The notes beneath the pieces were generated by a model. It had not been told where the DNA came from. It saw nothing but the letters and a program-made list of their open reading frames with translations, and ran no database searches. The position numbers and the translations under genes were made by a program. Of a stretch of DNA of 64,000 bases, positions 54,074-62,799 are shown one piece after another (within the stretch, counting starts at the first letter, position 1; each line of letters opens with the position of its first letter). The stretch is from the NCBI RefSeq assembly GCF_000282495.1, contig NZ_AKJE01000032.1, forward strand, positions 1-64,000. The letters are read 5' to 3'. The stretch is from Pseudomonas sp. GM79. Lineage in GTDB: Bacteria; Pseudomonadota; Gammaproteobacteria; Pseudomonadales; Pseudomonadaceae.

Positions 54074-55254
54074 TGCTGGCGATAGATGTCTCGATAGCCA
54101 TTGTCCGGGTCGTACTGGGATTTCTTCCCGCCGTCGAAGGCGATATTGTCGGCATTGACCAGGTGAATCGGCGCTACGAAGCCGCTCACCGGCTGACCTG
54201 CAAACAGCCGGTTCAATTCATCCATCACTTGCCAGCCATGCAGGTTGAGCGGCTCGGCCACGGTGACGGTCTGGTAGGTTTTTGCCTGTATGCGCAAGAA
54301 AGCCGAAGCGCTGCCATCACCGGCAGACAACAGGCTGATGCCGTCACTGGGTATTGCGGCACTGGTCAATGAGGCAATCGAGTAGTCGAAATAGATGTCG
54401 TTGATGGCCAGCGTGTGGGTCCAGCGCTTGCCATAGCGCTGAAGCAGCTCCTTGGTGATCGTCGGCATCTTCTCGCCACTTTCGGAGATCGCGACATCAC
54501 GCACTTCCAGCAACGTACATTCCCGACAGGCCCGAATGACGTTTTCCATGGCCTTGGCTTTCGCCATGGCGATGCTGTACTTGGAGTCGGTCAGGATGAC
54601 CACGCCGGCGTGTCCGTTTGACTGTGCCACGGCCGCCATGGCCGTGAGGCGAGCCACTTCGAGCGGGTCGGTCGTGACGTTCATGGCCACTGGCGTGCCG
54701 TCAATCGGCCCGGGGCGTGCCCCGGCGTGCCAGCCAACCACCGGCACATCCCTGTTGGCGAAGAGGATCAGCGCCGCATTGTTTTCAAGGGCATCGGAGC
54801 CACACAGGATGAGGCCATCGGGTTTCGCTGCCAGGGCATCGGAAAAGGCCTTTGCGCGCCCGGCCGATGATCCAGCGCCATCGAATATCTTCAGCGTCCA
54901 GCCCATCTCCTTGGCTGCCTCGCGAGCGCCCTGCGCGACACCGACGATTCCTCCGTTACGCAAATCTTCTGCGACAAGGGCGATGCTCTTGCCCCGCAGG
55001 GCTCGCGGGCCGGATTCAGGGCCGCTCCAGCGAACGGCTTCAAGGGTGGCCCTGGAAACGATTTCCTGCGCTTGAATCACCGTAACCGTGGCGTTTTCGA
55101 CAGCGTATCCGGGAGTTGCCGTGAAAAGACAGAAAACCGTAATTGAAGCTATCCAGAGTAGCCAGGGCCTGAGTAACCAGGGCCTGATCAGACAGGTTCG
55201 ATCACCGCATGTGATGCCGGGTCTGGAGCTGATGGCGCGTTCATAGTCTGGCAT
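54061..55254 (-). CDS. Periplasmic sugar-type substrate-binding protein, 397 aa
   Basis: A type I periplasmic binding protein of the RbsB/LuxP class. A long n-region ends in a hydrophobic signal (WLLWIASITVFCLFTATPGY). The mature part has KSIALVAEDLRNGGIVGVAQ, PDGLILCGSDALENNAALIL and VPVVGWHAGARPGP, typical of Peripla_BP_4. No ABC transporter genes are nearby. The gene ends inside the following GGDEF/EAL gene, so it is probably a ligand receptor for that protein rather than for uptake. The ATG at 55254 has an AAGGGA site. A short tandem repeat (CCAGGGCCTGA, twice) lies within the signal-coding part. Confidence 0.88.
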   Translation of the reverse strand: MPDYERAISSRPGITCGDRTCLIRPWLLRPWLLWIASITVFCLFTATPGYAVENATVTVIQAQEIVSRATLEAVRWSGPESGPRALRGKSIALVAEDLRNGGIVGVAQGAREAAKEMGWTLKIFDGAGSSAGRAKAFSDALAAKPDGLILCGSDALENNAALILFANRDVPVVGWHAGARPGPIDGTPVAMNVTTDPLEVARLTAMAAVAQSNGHAGVVILTDSKYSIAMAKAKAMENVIRACRECTLLEVRDVAISESGEKMPTITKELLQRYGKRWTHTLAINDIYFDYSIASLTSAAIPSDGISLLSAGDGSASAFLRIQAKTYQTVTVAEPLNLHGWQVMDELNRLFAGQPVSGFVAPIHLVNADNIAFDGGKKSQYDPDNGYRDIYRQQWNP

Positions 55255-55285
55255 GGCGTCCCTTTTTGCCAAGAGTGCAGCGTTC

Positions 55286-55303
55286 ACTATCCGAAAGGAT
55301 AGT
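55286..55303. promoter_or_regulatory. Palindrome ACTATCC-GAAA-GGATAGT
   Basis: A perfect inverted repeat with seven-base arms and a four-base spacer, 31 bases upstream of the binding protein ATG. It is likely an operator for the minus-strand gene pair, the mexE operon, or both. Confidence 0.5.
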
Positions 55304-55454
55304 CGGTTCTGCTGTCATCAGGTCTTTTGTGGGGAAAGTGCGCGAACTTTAGTTCTGAACATTCAGGCCAGCTGGTATTCACTCTGATTTTTCGTCATTT
55401 CATTTGAAAGCCCGCCAACGGAAGGTGCATGCTAGAGGGCTCGCTATGAACTTA

Positions 55455-55471
55455 TATCATTCCGAATGATA
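55455..55471. promoter_or_regulatory. Palindrome TATCATTC-C-GAATGATA
   Basis: A perfect 17-base inverted repeat, 82 bases ahead of the mexE ATG and in the shared divergent region. Its size and symmetry suit a TetR- or MarR-type operator. It does not look like the known MexT box. Confidence 0.55.
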
Positions 55472-55553
55472 GTTACCTTCGGTTCATTCGATTCGTGCCA
55501 TACAACCCCGCCAAGCATCATCCGTCCATCTCAATACATTGGCGGATGCATCC

Positions 55554-56807
55554 ATGGAACAGTCACTCAAACATTTGCGCTTCCCCTTGGCCCTGTTGGC
55601 CGTGCTGGTGATGAGCGCCTGCGGCAAGACCCCGGACGCTGCCGCCACGATGCCCGCGGCCAAAGTCAGCGTGGCCAAGGTGCTGGAGCAACCGGTCAAC
55701 GAGTGGGACGAATTCACCGGGCGCCTTGAAGCGCCGGAAACGGTAGAGATTCGTCCACGGGTTTCTGGCCAGATCGATGATGTGGCCTTCACCGAAGGCG
55801 CGTTGGTCAAGAAAGGCGACCTGTTGTTCCAGATCGACCCACGCCCCTTCCAGGCTGAGGTCCGCCGCCTCGAAGCCCTGGTTGCCCAAGCTCGCGCCAC
55901 CGCCACCCGCAGTGAAAACGAATCCCAGCGCGGCGAACGTCTGCGCACCAGCAACGCGATTTCCGCCGAACTCGCCGACTCGCGCACCAGCGCGGCTCAA
56001 GAAGCCCGCGCCGCTGTCGGTGCCCTCCAGGCCCAATTGGACCTGGCCAAACTGAACCTGAGCTTCACCCGCGTCACCGCGCCTATCAGCGGCCGTGTCA
56101 GCCGTGCGGAAATCACCGCCGGCAACCTGGTGACCGCCGATACCACCGCGCTGACCAGCGTGGTGTCCACCGACAAGGTCTACGCCTACTTCGACGCCGA
56201 CGAGCGTGTATTCCTTAAATACACCCAGCTCGCCCGCCAGGGCCAGCGCGGCGCGACCACGCCGGTTTACCTCGGCCTGTCCAATGAAGACGGCAACCCG
56301 CACCAGGGCCAGATGAACTTCGTCGACAACCAGGTCAACCCGAAGACCGGCACCATTCGCGGTCGCGCGGTGTTCGACAACAGCGACGGCACCTACACCC
56401 CGGGTCTTTATGCTCGCCTGAAACTGGTGGGCAGCGGCACTTACTCCGCGGTGTTGATCAACGACGAAGCGGTCGGTACCGACCTGGGTAAAAAGTTCGT
56501 GCTGGTGATGGATGCCGACAACAAAACGGCTTACCGCCCCGTCGAACTGGGTCCGAAGATCGAAGGTCTGCGCATCGTGCGCAGCGGCCTGAACAAGGAC
56601 GACACCATCATCGTCAAGGGCTTGCAACGGGTTCGCCCTGGTTCACCGGTCACCCCTGAAGTGATCCCGATGGCCAGCCAGGAAACCCTCGCGGCACTGG
56701 CTCAACAACGACAAGCGCTGGAAGCCAGCAACCTGCCCCAAATCGCGCCTGCCAAGGTCGCGCCGGGTACGGTTGTGAAAGTGGCTGCTGCGACTCCACG
56801 CGGTTAA
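55554..56807 (+). CDS. mexE: MexE-type RND efflux membrane fusion protein, 417 aa
   Basis: The periplasmic adaptor of a MexEF-OprN-type tripartite pump. A lipobox LVMSAC (Cys23) follows a short signal. The lipoyl halves are FTGRLEAPETVEIRPRVSGQ and FTRVTAPISGRVSRAEITAG, with an alpha-helical hairpin between and a barrel afterwards (YFDADERVFLKYTQLA). It is close in length to P. aeruginosa MexE (414). The start at 55554 was chosen over a TTG five codons upstream. The gene leads an operon, with mexF 12 bases behind. The usual activator gene mexT is not next to it here. Confidence 0.9.
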   Translation: MEQSLKHLRFPLALLAVLVMSACGKTPDAAATMPAAKVSVAKVLEQPVNEWDEFTGRLEAPETVEIRPRVSGQIDDVAFTEGALVKKGDLLFQIDPRPFQAEVRRLEALVAQARATATRSENESQRGERLRTSNAISAELADSRTSAAQEARAAVGALQAQLDLAKLNLSFTRVTAPISGRVSRAEITAGNLVTADTTALTSVVSTDKVYAYFDADERVFLKYTQLARQGQRGATTPVYLGLSNEDGNPHQGQMNFVDNQVNPKTGTIRGRAVFDNSDGTYTPGLYARLKLVGSGTYSAVLINDEAVGTDLGKKFVLVMDADNKTAYRPVELGPKIEGLRIVRSGLNKDDTIIVKGLQRVRPGSPVTPEVIPMASQETLAALAQQRQALEASNLPQIAPAKVAPGTVVKVAAATPRG

Positions 56808-56819
56808 GGGATCTCTACG

Positions 56820-59800
56820 ATGAATTTTTCCCAATTCTTCATTTCACGGCCGATCTTTGCAGCGGTGCTTTCGCTGCTGATCCTGATCGCCGGCGCCATC
56901 TCGCTGTTCCAGTTGCCGATCAGCGAATACCCTGAAGTCGTGCCGCCGACCGTTGTGGTCCGTGCCAACTTCCCGGGCGCCAACCCTAAAGTCATCGGTG
57001 AAACCGTGGCCGCTCCTTTGGAGCAAGCCATCACCGGCGTCGAGAACATGCTGTACATGTCCTCGCAGTCCACCGCCGACGGCAAGATCACGCTGACCAT
57101 CACCTTCGCGCTGGGCACCGACCTGGACAACGCGCAGGTGCAGGTTCAGAACCGCGTGACCCGGACCGAGCCCAAGCTTCCCGAGGAAGTGACGCGCATC
57201 GGTATCACCGTCGACAAGGCTTCGCCCGACCTGACCATGGTTGTGCACTTGACCTCGCCGGACAAACGCTACGACATGCTCTACCTGTCCAACTACGCCT
57301 TGCTCAACATCAAGGATGAGCTGGCGCGTCTGGGCGGTGTCGGTGATGTGCAGCTGTTCGGTATGGGCGATTACTCGCTGCGGGTATGGCTCGATCCGAA
57401 CAAGACCGCTTCGCGCAACCTGACCGCGACCGATGTGGTCACCGCGATTCGTGAACAAAACCGTCAAGTGGCGGCCGGTGCCCTGGGCGCTCCGCCTGCG
57501 CCGAATGCCACCGCGTTCCAGCTGTCGGTCAACACCCAAGGTCGACTGGTTTCCGAGGAAGAGTTCGAGAACATCATTATTCGCTCCGGTGAGAATGGTG
57601 AAATCACTCGCCTGAAAGACATCGCCCGCGTCGAACTCGGCTCCAGCCAATACGCCCTGCGTTCCTTGCTGAACAACCAGCCTGCGGTGGCGATCCCGAT
57701 CTTCCAGCGCCCTGGCTCCAACGCTATCCAGATCTCCAACGACGTTCGGGAGAAAATGGCCGAGCTGAAGAAGAACTTCCCGGAAGGCATGGACTTCAGC
57801 ATCGTCTATGACCCAACGATCTTCGTGCGCGGTTCCATCGAGGCGGTGGTTCACACCCTCTTCGAAGCGCTGATCCTCGTGGTACTCGTGGTGATCCTGT
57901 TCCTGCAAACCTGGCGCGCCTCGATCATTCCGTTGGTGGCAGTGCCTGTTTCGCTGATCGGTACGTTTGCCGTGATGCACCTGTTCGGCTTCTCGTTGAA
58001 CGCCTTGTCGCTGTTCGGATTGGTACTGGCCATCGGTATCGTGGTCGACGATGCGATTGTGGTGGTGGAAAACGTCGAGCGAAACATCGGGCTCGGATTA
58101 ACCCCTGTCGAAGCCACCAAGCGTGCGATGCGCGAAGTGACCGGTCCGATCATCGCGACGGCGTTGGTGTTGTGCGCGGTGTTTATCCCGGCCGCGTTCA
58201 TCTCCGGCTTGACCGGGCAGTTCTATAAACAGTTCGCCCTGACGATTGCGATTTCGACCGTGATCTCGGCCTTCAACTCGCTGACTTTGTCGCCGGCGCT
58301 GGCCGCCGTGTTGCTCAAGAGCCATGACGCGCCGAAAGACCGCTTCTCCAAGGTTCTGGACAAGATCTTTGGTGGCTGGTTGTTCCGTCCGTTCAACCGC
58401 TTTTTCGACAAAGCCAGCCATGGTTATGTCGGCACTGTAGGCCGGGTTATCCGCAGCAGCGGTATCGCCTTGCTGGTGTACGCCGGTCTGATGGTGCTGA
58501 CGTTCTTCGGTTTCTCCAATACCCCGACCGGTTTCGTACCCGGCCAGGACAAGCAATACCTGGTGGCCTTCGCGCAACTGCCGGATGCCGCGAGCCTGGA
58601 CCGTACCGAAGACGTGATCAAGCGCATGTCCGACCTGGCCCTGAAACAGCCTGGCGTGGAAAGCGCGGTGGCCTTCCCGGGTCTGTCGATCAACGGTTTC
58701 ACCAACAGCCCTAACGCCGGCATCGTGTTCGTCACCCTGAAACCGTTCGACGAGCGCAAGGATCCGAGCATGTCCGCTGGTGCGATTGCCGGTGCATTGA
58801 ACGGCCAGTACGCCGGGATTCAGGAAGCCTACATGGCGATCTTCCCGCCGCCGCCGGTACAAGGCCTGGGCACCATTGGCGGTTTCCGCCTGCAGATCGA
58901 AGACCGGGGCAACCTGGGCTATGACGAGCTGTACAAAGAAACCATGAACATCATCACCAAAAGCCACAGCGTGCCGGAACTGGCCGGCCTGTTCACCAGC
59001 TACACTGTGAACGTGCCGCAGGTCGATGCTGCCATCGACCGGGAAAAAGCCAAGACCCACGGCGTTGCCGTCAGCGACATCTTCGACACCCTGCAGATCT
59101 ATCTGGGCTCGCTGTATGCCAACGACTTCAACCGCTTCGGTCGCACCTATCAGGTCAACGTTCAGGCTGAGCAGCAGTTCCGCCTCGAATCCGACCAGAT
59201 CGGTCAGCTGAAAGTGCGTAACAACCGGGGCGAGATGATTCCGCTGGCGACCTTCATCAAGGTCAGCGACACCTCGGGGCCGGACCGCGTGATGCACTAC
59301 AACGGCTTCATCACCGCTGAAATCAACGGTGCGGCAGCCCCCGGCTACAGCTCCGGCCAGGCCGAGAAAGCCATCGAGAAACTGCTCAAGGACGAATTGC
59401 CCAACGGCATGACCTACGAGTGGACCGACCTGACCTACCAGCAGATTCTGTCCGGCAACACGGCGCTGTTCGTGTTCCCGCTCTGCGTACTGCTGGCGTT
59501 CCTGGTACTCGCGGCTCAATACGAAAGCTGGAGCCTGCCACTGGCGGTGATCCTGATCGTACCGATGACCCTGCTGTCGGCCATTACCGGTGTGATTGCC
59601 TCGGGCGGTGACAACAACATCTTCACCCAGATCGGTTTGATCGTACTGGTGGGACTGGCCTGTAAGAACGCGATTCTGATCGTCGAGTTTGCCAAGGATA
59701 AACAGGAAGAAGGCCTCGGCCCGCTGGCAGCGGTGCTGGAAGCTTGCCGTCTGCGTCTGCGGCCGATCCTGATGACCTCCTTCGCGTTCATCATGGGTGT

Positions 59801-59999
59801 GGTGCCTCTGGTTTTCTCCAGCGGTGCCGGTGCTGAAATGCGTCATGCCATGGGTGTGGCGGTGTTCTCCGGGATGCTCGGGGTGACCTTCTTCGGTCTG
59901 TTGCTGACACCGGTGTTCTACGTACTGATTCGCAACTTTGTGGAGCGCGGTGAAGCGCGCAAAGCGGCCAAGGCGCTGAAATTGGAGGCACAACAATGA
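56820..59999 (+). CDS. mexF: MexF-type RND multidrug transporter, 1059 aa
   Basis: The inner-membrane proton-driven pump. The HAE1 family opening FFISRPIFAAVLSLLILIAG is followed by 12 predicted membrane segments and two large periplasmic loops. The proton-relay residues are in GIVVDDAIVVVENVER (near residue 410) and the matching lysine in GLACKNAILIVEFAKDKQEE. The C-terminal family motif RPILMTSFAFIMGVVPL is present. The length agrees with P. aeruginosa MexF (1062). Its stop overlaps the start of oprN as ATGA, so the two are coupled. Confidence 0.95.
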   Translation: MNFSQFFISRPIFAAVLSLLILIAGAISLFQLPISEYPEVVPPTVVVRANFPGANPKVIGETVAAPLEQAITGVENMLYMSSQSTADGKITLTITFALGTDLDNAQVQVQNRVTRTEPKLPEEVTRIGITVDKASPDLTMVVHLTSPDKRYDMLYLSNYALLNIKDELARLGGVGDVQLFGMGDYSLRVWLDPNKTASRNLTATDVVTAIREQNRQVAAGALGAPPAPNATAFQLSVNTQGRLVSEEEFENIIIRSGENGEITRLKDIARVELGSSQYALRSLLNNQPAVAIPIFQRPGSNAIQISNDVREKMAELKKNFPEGMDFSIVYDPTIFVRGSIEAVVHTLFEALILVVLVVILFLQTWRASIIPLVAVPVSLIGTFAVMHLFGFSLNALSLFGLVLAIGIVVDDAIVVVENVERNIGLGLTPVEATKRAMREVTGPIIATALVLCAVFIPAAFISGLTGQFYKQFALTIAISTVISAFNSLTLSPALAAVLLKSHDAPKDRFSKVLDKIFGGWLFRPFNRFFDKASHGYVGTVGRVIRSSGIALLVYAGLMVLTFFGFSNTPTGFVPGQDKQYLVAFAQLPDAASLDRTEDVIKRMSDLALKQPGVESAVAFPGLSINGFTNSPNAGIVFVTLKPFDERKDPSMSAGAIAGALNGQYAGIQEAYMAIFPPPPVQGLGTIGGFRLQIEDRGNLGYDELYKETMNIITKSHSVPELAGLFTSYTVNVPQVDAAIDREKAKTHGVAVSDIFDTLQIYLGSLYANDFNRFGRTYQVNVQAEQQFRLESDQIGQLKVRNNRGEMIPLATFIKVSDTSGPDRVMHYNGFITAEINGAAAPGYSSGQAEKAIEKLLKDELPNGMTYEWTDLTYQQILSGNTALFVFPLCVLLAFLVLAAQYESWSLPLAVILIVPMTLLSAITGVIASGGDNNIFTQIGLIVLVGLACKNAILIVEFAKDKQEEGLGPLAAVLEACRLRLRPILMTSFAFIMGVVPLVFSSGAGAEMRHAMGVAVFSGMLGVTFFGLLLTPVFYVLIRNFVERGEARKAAKALKLEAQQ

Positions 60000-61417
60000 G
60001 TCTGAAAGCCTTCCTGCCGAGCCTTCTGGTGCTGGCCCTGAGTGCCTGCGCCGTTGGCCCGGACTACAAAACCCCAGCGACGGAGGCGGCCAACATCACG
60101 GCCGCCACCGATGGCAGCGCCGGTCAGAAGAACTTCGACCGCGCTCGTTTCGAAGGCATCTGGTGGCAGCAGTTCGACGATCCGACCCTCAACCAGTTGG
60201 TGACGCAATCCTTGCAAGGCAACCGTGATTTGCGCGTGGCCTTCGCTCGCTGGAAAGCGGCCCGGGCGATTCGCGATGACGCCAGCAATGACGCCATGCC
60301 GACCATCACCAGCCGCGCCAGCAGTGATCTGGCCAAGGGGCAGATTCCCGGCCAGACCACCGACCGGGTCAGCAGTGAACGCTATGACCTGGGCCTGGAC
60401 ATGGCCTGGGAACTGGACTTGTTCGGTCGCATCCAGCGCAACCTGGAATCCAGCGACGCTGAACAGCAGGCCGCCGAAGCCGATCTTTACCAACTGCAAG
60501 TCACCATGATTGCCGAACTGGTGGACGCCTATGGCCAACTGCGCGGCGCACAGCTGCGGGAAAAGATCGCCCTGGCCAACCTGAACAACCAGCAGGAATC
60601 GCGCAAGATCACCGAAAGCCTGCGTGATGCCGGTGTCGGCGATCAGCTGGACGTGGTTCGCGCCGATGCACGCCTGGCCTCTGTCGAAGCCAGCGTCCCG
60701 CAGCTGCAGGCCGAACAGGTTCGTCAGCGCAACCGCATCGCCACTTTGCTGGGCGAGCGTCCGGACAAGCTGACCGTCGACCTGAGTCCAAAAGACTTGC
60801 CAGCGATCGCCAAGGCCCTGCCCATTGGTGATCCGGGCGAATTGCTGCAACGGCGTCCGGACATCCGCAGCGCCGAACGCAAACTCGCGGCTGCCACCGC
60901 CCGCATCGGCGTGGCCAAGGCTGACTTGTTCCCACGGGTCAGCCTCAGCGGCTTCCTCGGTTTCACCGCCGGGCGCGGATCGCAGATCGGTTCCTCGGCG
61001 GCCAACGCTTGGGCACTGGGCCCAAGCATCACCTGGGCGGCGTTTGACCTGGGTAGCGTGCGAGCCCGTTTACGCGGCGCCGATGCTGAAGCCGAAGGCG
61101 CTCTGGCGACCTACGAGCAGCAGGTGCTGCTGGCGCTGGAAGAGTCGGAAAACGCCTTCAGCGATTACGGCAAACGTCAGCAGCGCCTGATCTCGCTGAT
61201 TCGTCAGAGCGAATCAAGCCGCGCCGCCGCGGACCTGGCCGACATTCGCTACCGCGAAGGCACCGTGGACTTCCTCGTGTTGCTTGATGCCCAGCGTGAG
61301 CGCCTCGCAGCCGAAGACACCCAGGCCCAGGCCGAAGTCGATTTGTATCGCGGCATTGTCGCGATCTACAAAGCCCTTGGCGGCGGCTGGCAACCAGAGA
61401 CGGTCGCCAGCAAGTAA
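59996..61417 (+). CDS. oprN: OprN-type outer-membrane lipoprotein channel, 473 aa
   Basis: The outer-membrane factor of the pump, NodT family. The lipobox LALSAC (Cys18) and CAVGPDYKTP are the expected start. Two repeated halves contain LELDLFGRIQ and RPDIRSAERKLAAATARIGV, typical of TolC-like RND channels. The ATGA overlap with mexF places it in the operon; a rho-independent terminator follows. Expected substrates of the family include quinolones, chloramphenicol and quinolone-signal precursors, but the sequence does not tell which. Confidence 0.93.
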   Translation: MSLKAFLPSLLVLALSACAVGPDYKTPATEAANITAATDGSAGQKNFDRARFEGIWWQQFDDPTLNQLVTQSLQGNRDLRVAFARWKAARAIRDDASNDAMPTITSRASSDLAKGQIPGQTTDRVSSERYDLGLDMAWELDLFGRIQRNLESSDAEQQAAEADLYQLQVTMIAELVDAYGQLRGAQLREKIALANLNNQQESRKITESLRDAGVGDQLDVVRADARLASVEASVPQLQAEQVRQRNRIATLLGERPDKLTVDLSPKDLPAIAKALPIGDPGELLQRRPDIRSAERKLAAATARIGVAKADLFPRVSLSGFLGFTAGRGSQIGSSAANAWALGPSITWAAFDLGSVRARLRGADAEAEGALATYEQQVLLALEESENAFSDYGKRQQRLISLIRQSESSRAAADLADIRYREGTVDFLVLLDAQRERLAAEDTQAQAEVDLYRGIVAIYKALGGGWQPETVASK

Positions 61418-61463
61418 CGTTTCAAAGAGCTCCTTTGGTTGGCCGCAACCAACCAATTCTTTT

Positions 61464-61497
61464 GCCCCGCGCCTCATTCGGTCGCGGGGCTTTTTTT
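61464..61497 (+). terminator. Rho-independent terminator of mexEF-oprN
   Basis: A stem gccccgcg / cgcggggc with an 11-base loop is followed by seven T residues, 46 bases after the oprN stop codon. Confidence 0.9.
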
Positions 61498-61526
61498 GGG
61501 CTGCGCACCGTGCTGGAGTCACCACG

Positions 61527-61628
61527 CCCCCTGTGGGAGCGGGCTTGCTCGCGAATGCGATGTATCAGCCGCAGAATATCTATTGGATGTGCCGGCCTCT
61601 TCGCGAGCAAGCCCGCTCCCACAGGGGG
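61527..61628. repeat. REP doublet (REPIN), family A
   Basis: Inverted arms tgtgggagcgggcttgctcg and its complement, extended outward by CCCC/GGGG pairs, with about 45 bases between. The right arm ends next to the stop codon of the HlyD gene at 61629, so the hairpin may serve as that operon's transcript end. Confidence 0.85.
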
Positions 61629-62594
61629 TTAGTGGGTTGCCTTGCTATCGCCGTTTTCCATGATGGTTACCGTAGCCGTGGTCCCGGCACGCAGGCGGTT
61701 TTTGGCGACATAGTCGGCGTCGATCTGAATCCGCACCGGCACCCGTTGCGCTAGCTTCACCCAGGTGTAACTGGGGTTGATATTGGCCAGCAGGCGACTG
61801 CCGGGTAAGTTCTCGCGGTCGGCGATAGCAAAAGCGATGCTCTGCACGGTGCCGCCGAAGGTCTCGCCGCTCATCAACTCGACCTTTACCCGGTCGCCCT
61901 CCTCGATTCGTGGCAGTTTTGTTTCTTCAAAGTAGCCGCTGATATAAAACGAGTCGCTGTCCACCAGTGCCAATAACGCCCCTCCAGCAGTGGCGTAATC
62001 ACCCTGGCGAGTCAGCAGGTTGGTTACATAACCACTGACAGGCGCTACGACCCGTGTGCGCTGCAAGTCCAGTTCGGCCTGGGTCAATGCGGCGATCGCC
62101 AGCTGCACATTGGCTTGTGCCAGGCCCAGATTGGCCTGATTGCGCAACAGCTCCGCCTGCGCCACTGCCACTTCGGTACTGGATTTTTCCCATTCTTCGC
62201 CGGAGATCGCGAAACCCTGTTTTAGGGTTCGACGGCGCCGCTCTTCGCTTTGGCGCTGCCTGAGCAGCGCTTCGCTGGAGACAATCGTCGCTTCGGATTG
62301 GCCCAGCGTGGCTTTTGCGACTTCCACCGCACGCTTGGCATGCTCCACCGCCAGCGTATAACGAGCCGGGTCGATTTCCAGCAGCAACTGGCCTTTCGTA
62401 ACATGCTGGTTGTCTTGAACGCTCAGGCTGACGATGCGCCCCGAGACATCGGCGGACAATGTCACTACATCGGCGCGAACCCGCGCATCCCGAGTCCAGG
62501 GGGCGCGGGTATAATGTTCCCAGGCGAACCAGCCGAGCACGAAAGCCAGCAATACCACCGTCACAGTCACGAGTCGGGCAAGGATCTTCTTCAA
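61629..62594 (-). CDS. HlyD-family efflux periplasmic adaptor (AaeA-like), 321 aa
   Basis: The adaptor of an aromatic carboxylic acid efflux system. A single N-terminal membrane anchor (VTVTVVLLAFVLGWFAWEHY) precedes the lipoyl half DVSGRIVSLSVQDNQHVTKG, a coiled-coil hairpin, and the second half RTRVVAPVSGYVTNLLTRQG. The family is that of AaeA and EmrA. The start codon appears to be TTG at 62594, with a GGGAG site nearby, and there is no ATG alternative. It follows the DUF1656 gene after four bases and ends against a REP doublet. Confidence 0.87.
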   Translation of the reverse strand: MKKILARLVTVTVVLLAFVLGWFAWEHYTRAPWTRDARVRADVVTLSADVSGRIVSLSVQDNQHVTKGQLLLEIDPARYTLAVEHAKRAVEVAKATLGQSEATIVSSEALLRQRQSEERRRRTLKQGFAISGEEWEKSSTEVAVAQAELLRNQANLGLAQANVQLAIAALTQAELDLQRTRVVAPVSGYVTNLLTRQGDYATAGGALLALVDSDSFYISGYFEETKLPRIEEGDRVKVELMSGETFGGTVQSIAFAIADRENLPGSRLLANINPSYTWVKLAQRVPVRIQIDADYVAKNRLRAGTTATVTIMENGDSKATH

Positions 62595-62598
62595 GGCA

Positions 62599-62799
62599 TC
62601 AAGCTCCCATCACCAGAATCAGCGTTGCGCAAACACACGCGTACAACGCGCCTTCGAACAAGGCTTCATGCCAGACAAAACGCAGCACGCCAACGCGGCG
62701 CAAGACCCAGTCCAGCAGCAGGAAAATCGGCAGGGCCAGCAGTAACGCCTGGGCAATCGGGGGCAAGTAGACACCACCCAATTCAAAATCAATGGGCAA
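62599..62799 (-). CDS. DUF1656 small membrane protein (AaeX-like), 66 aa
   Basis: A tiny inner-membrane protein with two hydrophobic segments (YLPPIAQALLLALPIFLLLD and LFEGALYACVCATLILVMG). It is the family that accompanies FUSC/HlyD efflux genes, as AaeX does with AaeAB. It starts with TTG at 62799 behind a GGAG site and overlaps the end of the FUSC gene by 11 bases, so translation is coupled. Its role in the pump is unknown. Confidence 0.85.
   Translation of the reverse strand: MPIDFELGGVYLPPIAQALLLALPIFLLLDWVLRRVGVLRFVWHEALFEGALYACVCATLILVMGA

Noticed and set aside
58098..59996. A 632-codon open frame on the minus strand
   Set aside because: Antisense to mexF; histidine- and glutamine-rich translation typical of a shadow.
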